Assembly (NCBI RefSeq): GCF_900250075.1
Contig: NZ_LT977071.1
Span: 2,189,901 to 2,253,900 of the forward strand
DNA: 64,000 nucleotides
Source: Cupriavidus taiwanensis
GTDB taxonomy: Bacteria; Pseudomonadota; Gammaproteobacteria; Burkholderiales; Burkholderiaceae
Reading direction: 5' to 3'
In this document: piece by piece, positions 55,013 through 63,828 of the stretch
How positions within the stretch are numbered: position 1 is the stretch's first letter
Layout: each line of letters starts with the position of its first letter
Translations under genes and position numbers: made by a program
The notes under the pieces: generated by a model
Seen by the model: only the letters and a program-made list of their open reading frames with translations
The model's database searches: none
What the model was told of the DNA's origin: nothing

Positions 55013-55296
55013 GTCTATGCCTTTCGGCGCAATGCCAGGGTTCAGGTCCACGCTGCGTGGCGCATGACCATGCCGGGATCTTAATGAGCCGCCGCGCGCC
55101 GGGTAAATGCCAGATGCCCCTCGATTTCTGCCAGCCGGCCGCTGCGGCACACAACAATGCAGACATGGCGATGCGCCAGACCCCGGCCGCAGCCGCTTGG
55201 TGGCGCAGGCGTCGCACGCCCGGCGACAGCGACCATCGCGCCTTGCCGCGCAGCGCGCGCCTGGCATAACATCGACCGACTTTCGCGATCCCTGCC

Positions 55297-56325
55297 ATGG
55301 CCCCTTCCGCATCTGCCCCCAGCGCAAACGACTCTGACCCGCCCTTCGGCCACCAGCCGCGCGGCCTGCTGTTCGTCGCCTTTCCCGGCATGAGCGTGCT
55401 GGACCTCACCGGCCCGCAGACCGCGTTCTGGGCGGCGTCGCGCTACGCGCGCGAACGCGGCCTGGCCGGCTACCAGATACATCTGGCCAGCGAGCATGGC
55501 GGCCTGACCGCCTCGGCCGAAGGCACGTCCATGGATACCCTGCCGCTGGCGGCCATCGACCTGCGGCGCATCGACACCATCGTCCTGCCCGGCGCGCCCG
55601 AGATGATCACGCTGCTGGACAGCGCCGCGTCCCTGGTCGCCTGGCTGCGGCAGGCCGCCGCCCAGGTGCCCCGCGTCGCCTCGGTCTGCAGCGGCGCCTT
55701 CCTGCTGGCGCAGGCGGGCCTGCTCGACGGCAAGCGCGCGGCCACGCATTGGGCCATGCATGCCGCGTTCCGCGCGCGCTTTCCCGCGGTCACGCTGGAC
55801 CACGACGCCATCTTCGTGCGCCAGGATCGGATCTGGACTTCCGCCGGTGTGACCACCGGCATCGACATGGCGCTGGCGCTGGTCGAAGCGGACTATGGCC
55901 ACGACATTTCGCTGAGCGCGGCGCGGGAACTGGCGGTGTTCATCAAGCGCCCCGGGGGCCAGCCCCAGCTCAGCGAAATGCTGCTGACGCAGAGCCGGCA
56001 GGTGCCGTTGTTCGAGGCCCTTCATCTCTGGATCGTCGAGAACCTGTCGCGGGAAACGCTGTCGGTGGAGCAGCTTGCCGAGCAGGCCGGCATGAGCCCG
56101 CGCAACTTTGCGCGGGTGTACAAGCAGCAGACCGGCCGCACGCCGGCCAAGGGGGTGGAGCATTTCAGGCTGGAAGCCGCGCGGCGGCTGCTGCAGGACC
56201 CGCACCGGCCGGTCGACCAGATCGCCCGGCAGTGCGGCTTCGGCAGCGAAGAACGGATGCGACTGACGTTCCAGCGCCACCTGGGCGTCTCGCCCAGCGC
56301 TTACCGCGCCGGGGTGGCCGGCTGA
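55297..56325 (+). CDS. GlxA-family regulator (DJ-1/PfpI domain plus AraC HTH)
   Basis: 342 residues. The N-terminal DJ-1/PfpI-like sensor (about 22-200) has a nucleophile-elbow Cys in RVASVCSGAFLLAQAGLLDGKRAATHW. The C-terminal AraC HTH (about 235-335) reads SVEQLAEQAGMSPRNFARVYKQQTGRTPAKGVEHFR, then VDQIARQCGFGSEERMRLTFQRHLGVSPSAYR. Relatives control quaternary-amine, arginine or aromatic catabolism. The following NmrA-like and OsmC-like genes on the same strand may be its targets. Confidence 0.93.
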   Translation: MAPSASAPSANDSDPPFGHQPRGLLFVAFPGMSVLDLTGPQTAFWAASRYARERGLAGYQIHLASEHGGLTASAEGTSMDTLPLAAIDLRRIDTIVLPGAPEMITLLDSAASLVAWLRQAAAQVPRVASVCSGAFLLAQAGLLDGKRAATHWAMHAAFRARFPAVTLDHDAIFVRQDRIWTSAGVTTGIDMALALVEADYGHDISLSAARELAVFIKRPGGQPQLSEMLLTQSRQVPLFEALHLWIVENLSRETLSVEQLAEQAGMSPRNFARVYKQQTGRTPAKGVEHFRLEAARRLLQDPHRPVDQIARQCGFGSEERMRLTFQRHLGVSPSAYRAGVAG

Positions 56326-56468
56326 AAGCCTCCATCCAGCAGCCTGGCAATTGGTGCCGGACGGGAAACAGCGTGCATCCGGCCCCGGCGCTACCGCGTC
56401 GATCCTCGTTCACCTAGCATGGGACATGGGTCGACGGCCCATCCCTTCCAACCGAACCGAGGTGCGTG

Positions 56469-57227
56469 ATGAAGATCGTTGTGATTGGCGGTACCGGACT
56501 GATCGGCAGCAAGGTCGTGGCCCGGCTTGCCGCGCAGGGCCATGAAGTGGTGGCGGCATCGCCCCAGACAGGCGTGAATGCGCTGACCGGCGAAGGCCTC
56601 GAGCAGGCGCTTGCCGGCGCAAAGGTGGTCGTGGACGTGGCCAATTCTCCGTCGTTCGCCGACGATGCCGTGCTGCATTTCTTCGAGACCTCGGGCCGCA
56701 ACCTGGCGGCGGCGGAGAAAGCCGCAGGGGTCACGCACCATGTGGCGCTGTCGGTGGTCGGCACCGACAAGCTTGCCCAGAGCGGCTATTTCCGCGGCAA
56801 GATCGCGCAGGAAGCGCTGATCCGCAACGCCGGCATCCCCTACACCATTGTCCGTTCCACGCAGTTCCTCGAATTCCTCGGCGGCATCGCCGAATCGGGC
56901 GCCGACGGCGACGCGATCCGCCTGTCGTCCGCATCGATCCAGCCGATCGCTTCTGACGACGTGGCCGAGGCCGTGGCCGACCAGGCCCTTGCCGATCCCG
57001 TCAACGGCATCGTCGATATCGCCGGGCCGCAGCGCTTTGCGCTGAGCGACCTGGTGCAACGCTATCTCGAAGCCACCGGTGATCCGCGCAAGGTGGTCGT
57101 CGACGCCAGGGCCCGCTATTTCGGCGCCGAGCTGGACGATGGCACGCTGGTTCCGGAGGGCCCCGCGCGGCTGGGCAAGACCAGCTTCGAGGCATGGCTG
57201 CGACAGCGCCAGCAAGCGCGCGCCTGA
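56469..57227 (+). CDS. NmrA-like atypical SDR oxidoreductase
   Basis: 252 residues from the ATG at 56469 (the preceding GTG is also in frame). The nucleotide-binding motif VIGGTGLIGSKVVARLA is at 5-21. NSPSFADDAVLHFFETSGRNL and HHVALSVVGTDKLAQSGYFRGKI are typical of NmrA/YtfG-like NAD(P)H sensors or quinone reductases; no Tyr-x3-Lys catalytic pair is seen. The OsmC/Ohr-like gene starts 15 bases after its stop. Confidence 0.9.
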   Translation: MKIVVIGGTGLIGSKVVARLAAQGHEVVAASPQTGVNALTGEGLEQALAGAKVVVDVANSPSFADDAVLHFFETSGRNLAAAEKAAGVTHHVALSVVGTDKLAQSGYFRGKIAQEALIRNAGIPYTIVRSTQFLEFLGGIAESGADGDAIRLSSASIQPIASDDVAEAVADQALADPVNGIVDIAGPQRFALSDLVQRYLEATGDPRKVVVDARARYFGAELDDGTLVPEGPARLGKTSFEAWLRQRQQARA

Positions 57228-57242
57228 CCCCAGGGCCGGCCC

Positions 57243-57743
57243 ATGGCGAACCGGAAGCTGCAAGCGCCGCCGTTGAGCCTGCTCGACAAATATCGCGGGC
57301 CCGGCTTCGATCCGCTCTACACCACCACCGTCACCGTCACGGGTGGCGAAACCGGACACGGGCGCGCCTCCGGCGTGGCCCGCTCCGATGACGGCAACCT
57401 CGTCATCGACCTGCGGCTGCCGGCCGCGCTGGGAGGTCCGGGCAACGGCACCAACCCGGAACAGCTGTTCGCCGCGGGCTATGCCGCGTGCTTCCATGGC
57501 GCCCTGCACCTGCTGGCCCGGCGCGCCCGCCTCCGTATCGACCACCTCGCCGTGGAAGTCGAAGTCGCCTTCGGCCGCGACCCCGTGGACGGCGCCTATG
57601 CGCTGTCCGCGGAAGTCCGCGTCAGGATGCCGGGCGTGGCCCGGGCGCTGGCCGAAGAACTGGTGCGCAATACCGAGCGCTTCTGCCCTTATGTGAAGAT
57701 GGCCCGGCAAGGCATTGCCAGCGTCGTGGCGGTGGTGGAATGA
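57243..57743 (+). CDS. OsmC/Ohr-family thiol peroxidase
   Basis: 166 residues, about 25 longer than typical Ohr because of an N-terminal extension. The peroxidatic Cys83 in GYAACFHGAL and the resolving Cys148 in RFCPYVKMARQG are both present. It reduces organic hydroperoxides with thiols in the cytoplasm. It is co-transcribed with the NmrA-like gene and converges with an MFS gene 45 bases away. Confidence 0.92.
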   Translation: MANRKLQAPPLSLLDKYRGPGFDPLYTTTVTVTGGETGHGRASGVARSDDGNLVIDLRLPAALGGPGNGTNPEQLFAAGYAACFHGALHLLARRARLRIDHLAVEVEVAFGRDPVDGAYALSAEVRVRMPGVARALAEELVRNTERFCPYVKMARQGIASVVAVVE

Positions 57744-57787
57744 CGCAGCTTGTCCAATACCTGCCGCCACGACGCGCCGGCAATACC

Positions 57788-59161
57788 TTAGTCGGCAATG
57801 GCTTCCAGCGCCCTGCCGCGGGTTTCGATGCCGAACCGGAGCACGATTGCCGCCGCGGCAAGGAAACACAGCGCGCCCAGGCAGAACACGCCAGCTTGCC
57901 CCGCGACGGGCAGCACCAGGCCCACCAGCGTCGGCCCCAGCAGCGAGCCGATGCGCCCCACCGTCGAAGCCATGCCACAGCCAGAAGCGCGAGCGCGCGT
58001 GGGATAGAGCTCCGGGGTATAGGTATAGAGCACCGCCCACATGCCGAACATGAAGAACTGCATCATGCCGCCGGAGAGGAATAGCGCCAGCGGCTCCGAC
58101 GCCGAGCCAGCGACCCGGCCATAGATAAAGACCATGCACGCCCCGCCGACCAGCGTCGCCACGCAGGCGGGCTTGCGTCCCCAGCGCTCCACCACCCACG
58201 CCGCCCAAAGGAAGCCCGGAATCCCGCCGATCGAGATATACACCGTGTACAACACGGACTTGGTCACATCCAGTCCCGATTGCTGCAGCAGCGCGCCGAT
58301 CCACGTATTGAGGCCGTAGAACCCCAGCAGGGCAAAGAACCACAGCCCCCAGACAGTCAGGGTCCGGCTGCGGTACGCGCGCGACCACAGCACGCGCAAT
58401 CCCGTTGCCTCCGGCTCCGCCGCCGCAGCCGCCGGAGTGACTTCCGGCAATGCATCAAGCTTCATCCGCCGCATCACCGACTGCTCGATGCGTTCGACGA
58501 TCGCTGCGGCTTCGGCATGGCGCCCCTGCGATTCCAGCCAGCGCGGAGACTCGGGGACGAAGCGCCGAACCACGATCAGGAAGAGCGCCGGCACCGCGCC
58601 AAGCAGGAACATCGTGCGCCAGGTATAGGCGCTCAGCACGTAGTACGACATCAGGCCAGCGCAGATGAACGCGATCGGCCAGTTGCCGTCCATCAATGCC
58701 AGGTACTTGCCGCGCTGCCGCGCCGGGATGAACTCCGACATCAGCGTCTGTGCCAGTGGCAGTTCCATGCCCATGCCGATGCCGAGCAAGAGCCGGTATG
58801 CGCCCAGTTCCATGGGGTTGCTCGCGGTCGAACAGAGATAGCTGCCCACGCCCCAGATGATCATGCTGACCTGGAACACGGGCTTGCGTCCGAACCTGTC
58901 GGCAAGCATTCCCGAACTGAGCGCGCCGACGGCCATGCCGACAAAGCTGGCGCTTCCGAGCATGCCCGCTTGCGCAGCGGTCAAGCCAAACTCCGTGCGT
59001 ATCGAACCCAGCAAATACGTCATCATGGCCAGGTCGAGATTGTCGAAGAAGAAGGCCAGCGCAATGATTGCAAACAGAAGGCGGTGATACCCGCATACGG
59101 GCAGCCGTTCCAGGCGGTCGCCGGTGCGCACGCGCATCAGCTCGAGAGGGGTGTGCTTCAT
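57788..59161 (-). CDS. MFS transporter (sugar/aromatic-acid symporter type)
   Basis: 457 residues, twelve hydrophobic segments. The first helix carries FFFDNLDLAMMTYLLGSI with the paired Asp of aromatic-acid:H+ symporters. GMLADRFGRKPVF lies between TM2-3 and RRFVPESPRWLESQGRHAEA between TM6-7, and WGRKPACVATLVGG repeats the loop motif. GGAG supports the start. It lies downstream of the RidA-PurA-like-PPOX operon on the same strand but beyond a strong terminator, so it probably has its own promoter. Confidence 0.92.
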   Translation of the reverse strand: MKHTPLELMRVRTGDRLERLPVCGYHRLLFAIIALAFFFDNLDLAMMTYLLGSIRTEFGLTAAQAGMLGSASFVGMAVGALSSGMLADRFGRKPVFQVSMIIWGVGSYLCSTASNPMELGAYRLLLGIGMGMELPLAQTLMSEFIPARQRGKYLALMDGNWPIAFICAGLMSYYVLSAYTWRTMFLLGAVPALFLIVVRRFVPESPRWLESQGRHAEAAAIVERIEQSVMRRMKLDALPEVTPAAAAAEPEATGLRVLWSRAYRSRTLTVWGLWFFALLGFYGLNTWIGALLQQSGLDVTKSVLYTVYISIGGIPGFLWAAWVVERWGRKPACVATLVGGACMVFIYGRVAGSASEPLALFLSGGMMQFFMFGMWAVLYTYTPELYPTRARASGCGMASTVGRIGSLLGPTLVGLVLPVAGQAGVFCLGALCFLAAAAIVLRFGIETRGRALEAIAD

Positions 59162-59339
59162 CTTGTCTCCAGTCGTTCTAGTGCCAGTGCTCTATGGCAC
59201 TGGCGCAAGCGATAACGCGTGGTTGCGCTATCGCTCGCTACTGTCGCTTGCGGCCAAGTGCGCGACGCGCGCCGGAACGCCAAGGTCTGTCTCGCAGGCG
59301 CCAATGCATCGGAGGAGCTTGTGCCGAGCCACCGAGCAC

Positions 59340-59366
59340 AAAAAAAGAGGTGCCGAAGCACCTCTT
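59340..59366 (-). terminator. Intrinsic terminator of the PurA-like operon
   Basis: On the minus strand AAGAGGTGC, TTCG loop and GCACCTCTT form a perfect 9-bp stem with a stable UUCG tetraloop, followed by a run of seven T. It lies 22 bases after the PPOX stop and separates that operon from the MFS gene. Confidence 0.95.
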
Positions 59367-59387
59367 CATGTCATGCGATCGCGAGCC

Positions 59388-60014
59388 CTACTTCCCCCCA
59401 AACCGACGGGGATCGAACGCTTCCGGCGGCAGACCGGACAGCGTCGCACCGGACTGGAACGGATAGCGCAGGTACGGCGCGCGCGGCTGCCCTGGCGGCG
59501 AATACTGTCCGTCAGCGAGGATGCGCTTCTTCGCGCTCAACTCGCGGATCTCGCAGCGATAGGCCACGATCTGGCTGGCCGCGCCGTCCTCGATCGGCGA
59601 GTAGTCCTTCTCGGGCCGGAACTTGTCCAGCGCCTGGTACTGATGCGCGCGCACCTCTTCGGTACTGTCACGCAGCCGGACTTCACAGCGCGCGATGACG
59701 CTGAAATACTCGAGGCTGGTGTTCTGGCCCTTCGGCGCTTTCAGCAAGGCCACGGGCCGATCGATTTCGATCGTGACCAGCGGGTTCGCCCGGATCGCGG
59801 CGGCAAGCTTGCCGAACCTGGAACTGTGGATCAGGAACGCGTCGCCGGTGAAGGTAAAACTCTGCGCCGTGACATAGGGGTACGGTTCGTCATGCACCGC
59901 CACGCGGCAGATCAGCTCATCCTTCAGAAAGGCTTCGATGGCCGGCCAGTCGGTCCAGGCCAGGTCGGTCCTGCGCATCTCGCCGCGCAGGTAGGCGGGG
60001 GTTGAACTTGTCAT
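59388..60014 (-). CDS. Pyridoxamine 5'-phosphate oxidase-like flavin-binding protein
   Basis: 208 residues with the split-barrel FMN-binding fold: CRVAVHDEPYPYVTAQSFTF, then FLIHSSRFGKLAAAIRANPLVTIEID, then SLEYFSVIARCEVRL. The group acts as FMN or heme-linked oxidoreductases on diverse small molecules; PLP synthesis is unlikely because its typical binding residues are absent. The start overlaps the stop of the PurA-like gene by ATGA, so the two are made together. Confidence 0.88.
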   Translation of the reverse strand: MTSSTPAYLRGEMRRTDLAWTDWPAIEAFLKDELICRVAVHDEPYPYVTAQSFTFTGDAFLIHSSRFGKLAAAIRANPLVTIEIDRPVALLKAPKGQNTSLEYFSVIARCEVRLRDSTEEVRAHQYQALDKFRPEKDYSPIEDGAASQIVAYRCEIRELSAKKRILADGQYSPPGQPRAPYLRYPFQSGATLSGLPPEAFDPRRFGGK

Positions 60015-61390
60015 GGTGTGGTCTGCTGGTTGGGTTCAAGAAGCCGCATTTGCGCGCGTTCCGGTCCTAGTCCGATGCCGCGCAGGGGCCGGCCGATGGC
60101 CTGCGCCAGCCATGCGAGCAGCGCTTCAAGCTGCGGGGGCAGCGGCGAGGCGGCATCCGTCGGTATGGCGCCCTGCGCGAACGCGGGAAATTGCAGCACG
60201 CGCTGGCTTGCGCTACCGGCCTCGCCAGCGACGACTACTGGAATGCAACCCTCGGGCGTATGGGAAAAGGCGGCCAGGCTGTCGCATTTGTTGAGATACA
60301 CCTCGTCGACGCCGGCCTGCTGTATCGCGAGCTGCAGTTGCGCAACGTCAAGCAGGCCCACGCGCCGTGGCCGGCCGGTGCCGGTGCCGTACTCGTTCGC
60401 CAGCATCCGGATCGCCACGCCGGTCGAGAATGCATCCGCTTCGGCGAGCAACTTCAGCGGATCGTGGCTTGCCGCTTCGTCGGCGCGGCCGCGGCCCGCA
60501 TGGGCCGCCGCGGCGCAATAGGCTTCGGAACGCTGCCCGCCCAGTTCGGTCGGCAGCGGGCCGTTGCCGACCCGGGAGACGATGGCCTTGGCCACGCCGA
60601 TGGTCTTGCGGTGATAGCGGCACGGCAGGTCTCCGCCTACGTAGGCATAGGCGGGGAGCGTGTGGCTGGACGTGACCCACGGCTGGACGCCATGCACCAC
60701 ATCCAGCATCACCGACTGTGCGCCCTCGAACAGTACCCTTGCCCCGGCCTCGACCCGCCGCAACAGCGCGACAGCATCATTCGTCACGAACGGCCGAACC
60801 ACCCTCCACGCGTGGCGCATGCCGTCCACCATCGCCGCTATGGCCTCGTCATCGTCGTCGGCCTGCGATGCCAGCCGGGTCATCAGTTCGAACACGCGGC
60901 CCTCGTCACACCACAAGTCGCGCAACTGGAACGCAACACGCTCGGCGCCCCGCATCCGGGCCGCCAGATCGGCGTAGCACGGACCGATGCCGTTGCCGGT
61001 GGTGCCGATCCGTGCGCCATCGCGGCGGTCCGCCAGCACATGCCGCGGCTGAACCAGCGGACACCTGTCGCTGATTGTCAGCCGTCCCTCCAGGCTGATA
61101 CCTTGAGCCGCCAGCATCGCAATCTCGGATGCCAGCTGCGGCAACCCGACCACGCAGCCCGAGCCGATGTAGAGCGCAACGCCAGGGTGCAGCACGCCAG
61201 AAGGCACTTGCCGCAGCCGCAGCGCACCGGCGGGCGTGGCGATGGTATGTCCGGCGTTGGCCCCGCCATTGAAACGCGCAATCACGTCATACCCGGCAGC
61301 GAGGTGATCAACGATTCGCGCCTTGCCCTCGTCGCCAAATTGCAGGCCCACCAGGACGTCGGCATAGCCGGCCTTTGTCGCGGCGCCCAT
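60011..61390 (-). CDS. Adenylosuccinate synthetase paralogue (PurA-like ligase)
   Basis: 459 residues versus about 430 for PurA. GTPase/catalytic elements are kept: GDEGKARIVD (Asp20, Lys23), NAGHTI (His48), GTP-base NKCD near residue 366, and Arg in the aspartate loop (TGTGRPRRVG). Substitutions fall at the IMP site: IGTTGNGIGP has Asn133 where E. coli PurA has Arg131, and FEGAQS replaces FEGAQG. It probably couples GTP-driven ligation of aspartate (or an amine) to a non-IMP acceptor. RidA-like and PPOX-like partners in a 3-bp-gap/ATGA operon, not purine genes, support this. Confidence 0.88.
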   Translation of the reverse strand: MGAATKAGYADVLVGLQFGDEGKARIVDHLAAGYDVIARFNGGANAGHTIATPAGALRLRQVPSGVLHPGVALYIGSGCVVGLPQLASEIAMLAAQGISLEGRLTISDRCPLVQPRHVLADRRDGARIGTTGNGIGPCYADLAARMRGAERVAFQLRDLWCDEGRVFELMTRLASQADDDDEAIAAMVDGMRHAWRVVRPFVTNDAVALLRRVEAGARVLFEGAQSVMLDVVHGVQPWVTSSHTLPAYAYVGGDLPCRYHRKTIGVAKAIVSRVGNGPLPTELGGQRSEAYCAAAAHAGRGRADEAASHDPLKLLAEADAFSTGVAIRMLANEYGTGTGRPRRVGLLDVAQLQLAIQQAGVDEVYLNKCDSLAAFSHTPEGCIPVVVAGEAGSASQRVLQFPAFAQGAIPTDAASPLPPQLEALLAWLAQAIGRPLRGIGLGPERAQMRLLEPNQQTTP

Positions 61391-61393
61391 CGC

Positions 61394-61858
61394 CTAGGCG
61401 TCCAGTGCGAAGGTTGCCTCGATCTCAACCGGGGCACCGAACGGAAGGCTCGCCACGCCGAGCGCAAGGCGGGCGTGGCGCCCGCGCTCGGCAAAAATCC
61501 GGTTGAGAAGATCCGACGCGGCGTTGATCACCAGCGGCGCATCGTCGAAACCAGGATCCGCTGCAACGTAGCCGCCTACCCGCACGATGCCCCGGATCCG
61601 TTCGAAATCGCCATCGACCGCGGCGGCCACCCAGCCCAGCAGGTTGGCCAGGCAAAGCCGGGCCGCCGCCTGCGCTGCCTCGACGCTGACCGCGCCGGGA
61701 ACCTTGCCGACGAATACGGGCTTGCTGTCCTGCAGCGGCAGCTGTCCCGATATCGTCAGCAAGCCCCGGTGCAGCGTGTACGGGACATAAAGCGCCTTGG
61801 GCATTGCGGCGGCAGGCAGGACGATGCCCGCTGCCTGGATACGATCCATCACTGACAT
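61394..61858 (-). CDS. RidA-family (YjgF/UK114) protein
   Basis: 154 residues from the ATG at 61858 with GAGGAG upstream. It starts MSVMDRIQAAGIVLPAAAMP and has LLTISGQLPLQDSK and the C-terminal strand LGVASLPFGAPVEIEATFAL typical of the longer RidA subgroup. RidA hydrolyses reactive enamine/imine intermediates such as 2-aminoacrylate. It is the first gene of the operon with the PurA-like ligase (3-bp gap), suggesting that pathway yields an imine or enamine. Confidence 0.9.
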   Translation of the reverse strand: MSVMDRIQAAGIVLPAAAMPKALYVPYTLHRGLLTISGQLPLQDSKPVFVGKVPGAVSVEAAQAAARLCLANLLGWVAAAVDGDFERIRGIVRVGGYVAADPGFDDAPLVINAASDLLNRIFAERGRHARLALGVASLPFGAPVEIEATFALDA

Positions 61859-62005
61859 ACTCACTCCTCGACTTGGACAAATGCCGACGGAGCAAGCACG
61901 GTGCTGGCCATCCGGCGGCACCTAGACTGTGCCGCAGGGCCCAGGCCTCGATTCGCGCCTTGACGCCAGTTGATGTCGCGCAGATGCCAACCGGCAGCGT
62001 GACGC

Positions 62006-62791
62006 CTAGTCGCCGCTGCGGTCGCGGAAATACTCGGTGGGGGTCATGCCAAGCGCTCGTCTGAACATGGCGCTGAATGCGCTTGGACTCTCGTATCCAA
62101 GCTGAAGCGCGATGTCCGTGACATGGCAACCCTCGGCAAGCAGGCGAACCGCGGCCATCAGCCGCGCCTGCTGCTTCCAGCGGCTGTATGTCATCCCCGT
62201 TTCTTCCGGAAACAGACGGATGATGGTCCGTTCGCTGGCGCCAACCGAGCGGCTCCACGTCTGGACCGAGGTCTCGTCCGAGGGATCGTCGAGGATCTTC
62301 GCGCAGATCTTGCCCAGGCGTGGGTCCCTTGGCATTGGCAGATGCAGCGGGACCACCGAAAGCGGACGCAACTCCTGCAGCAGAAGCTGCACCACCAAGC
62401 CGTCGCGGCTGCCTTCGTCATAGGCCAGCGGCATGCGCACGGCGGCCGAGATCAGCTCGCGCAGCAGCGGCGGCACCGCGACCACGCAACAGCCGTGCAA
62501 CTCGCCCGGTACGGCATCTTCGCGAACGTAGACGGTTCGCATCTCCACATCGCCGCACGCCTGCATGGCGTGCTTGACGTTGCAAGGCACCCAGACGGCG
62601 CGCTGGGGCGGCACCACCCACGAACCGAAGTCCGTTGTGACCAGGATGGCCCCCACATAGGCATAGATCAGCTGCGCGCGCGGATGCGAATGCGGGGCGA
62701 TATAGAAGCCATCCTTCAGCTTGCGCGCCATGCCGCCGACCGGCTGCGCTATCGCCTGGTAGTCATCGCGGTTTTCGCTTTTTCCGAACAT
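62006..62791 (-). CDS. AraC-family regulator with cupin sensor
   Basis: 261 residues. The N-terminal cupin (about 20-110) reads FYIAPHSHPRAQLIYAYVGAI, then WVVPPQRAVWVPCNVKHAMQAC with metal-type His residues. The C-terminal HTH (about 160-258) reads SRWKQQARLMAAVRLLAEGCHVTDIALQLGYESPSAFSAMFRRALGMTPTEYFR. It lies 147 bases upstream of the RidA-PurA-like-PPOX operon on the same strand and diverges from the arylformamidase-like gene, the expected place for their regulator. Confidence 0.92.
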   Translation of the reverse strand: MFGKSENRDDYQAIAQPVGGMARKLKDGFYIAPHSHPRAQLIYAYVGAILVTTDFGSWVVPPQRAVWVPCNVKHAMQACGDVEMRTVYVREDAVPGELHGCCVVAVPPLLRELISAAVRMPLAYDEGSRDGLVVQLLLQELRPLSVVPLHLPMPRDPRLGKICAKILDDPSDETSVQTWSRSVGASERTIIRLFPEETGMTYSRWKQQARLMAAVRLLAEGCHVTDIALQLGYESPSAFSAMFRRALGMTPTEYFRDRSGD

Positions 62792-62928
62792 GGCGTCTTT
62801 GCGATAGTGGTTGTCATCCCGCGGCGCGCGCTGCTAAACGCGGATACGTATCTTTGGCCGGACGCGACAAGCGTCGCAACGACCCAATGGAATCGACGCA
62901 TCGATCCCAACGTCTGGAGCCAAATTTA

Positions 62929-63786
62929 ATGTCAGTGTATCGAAACTTCAACCAGGAAGAACTGGACCAGCAGTACAACGTCAGGGCTGGAATCCCCGGC
63001 TTCCAGGACATCTTCAAGCGATGGGCCGACACCAGCGCCACGTTCCGTCGGAACCATCTGGTCAAGCCGGATCTTGCGTATGGCGCACACGCCTTGCAGG
63101 CGCTCGACTTCTTCCCGGCGGCCACCCCAAAGCGCCCTCTGCTGGTCTTCATTCATGGCGGTTATTGGCAATCGCTGGACAAGTCCGACTTCAGCTCCAT
63201 TGCCGCGCCCTACCTGCAGCGCGACATCAACGTCGCGGTGGTGAACTACCGCCTGGCTCCGGATGTGGGCATGGCCGAGATTGTCCGCGACAATCAGGAA
63301 GCAGTGGCATGGCTCTACCGGCATGCCAACGAACTGGGATTCGATCCGGATCGCATCTTCTTGTCCGGCCACTCAGCCGGCGGCCATCTCACCGCCACAC
63401 TGGCGGCAACGGACTGGCTTGCCTTCGGCGTACCGGCGGATATCCTCAAGGGAGGTTGCGCGATCAGCGGCTTGTATGACCTGGAGCCGATCCGGCTGTG
63501 CTACCTCAACCAGGTGGTTGGGCTGACTGAAGCGGACGTTGCCCGCTACAGTCCGATCCATCATGTCCCGAAAATCAAACTGCCCATGATCCTGACCGTC
63601 GGCGGCGATGAATCGCCGGAGTACCACCGGCTGCAGCGCGAATACCAGGCGCTGCTGGGCGAATGCGGGTTCGACGTGCAGGTGGTGGTGCAGGAGCGCG
63701 GCCACCATTTCGATGCGGTCGACCTGCTGGGCAACGCCGAGGGCGCCCTGGCCGCCGCGGTGTTGCGCATGATCGGTCGGGCCTGA
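62929..63786 (+). CDS. Alpha/beta hydrolase resembling kynurenine formamidase (arylformamidase)
   Basis: 285 residues from the ATG with GGAG about 10 bases upstream. The oxyanion motif is HGGYWQSLDKSDF, the nucleophile elbow SGHSAGGHLTA, and the catalytic His is in GHHFDAVD. HGGYW is characteristic of AFMID-type formamidases, which hydrolyse N-formylkynurenine and similar aryl amides. It diverges from the AraC regulator gene next to the PurA-like operon and may act in the same pathway. Confidence 0.88.
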   Translation: MSVYRNFNQEELDQQYNVRAGIPGFQDIFKRWADTSATFRRNHLVKPDLAYGAHALQALDFFPAATPKRPLLVFIHGGYWQSLDKSDFSSIAAPYLQRDINVAVVNYRLAPDVGMAEIVRDNQEAVAWLYRHANELGFDPDRIFLSGHSAGGHLTATLAATDWLAFGVPADILKGGCAISGLYDLEPIRLCYLNQVVGLTEADVARYSPIHHVPKIKLPMILTVGGDESPEYHRLQREYQALLGECGFDVQVVVQERGHHFDAVDLLGNAEGALAAAVLRMIGRA

Positions 63787-63804
63787 GGCAGCGGGCGAAG
63801 CGAG

Positions 63805-63828
63805 TCGCAGCCCCTTTCACGGCTGCGA
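63805..63828. terminator. Bidirectional terminator-like hairpin
   Basis: TCGCAGCC and GGCTGCGA form a perfect 8-bp stem around an 8-base loop between convergent genes, overlapping the stop of the truncated GntR gene. Confidence 0.6.
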
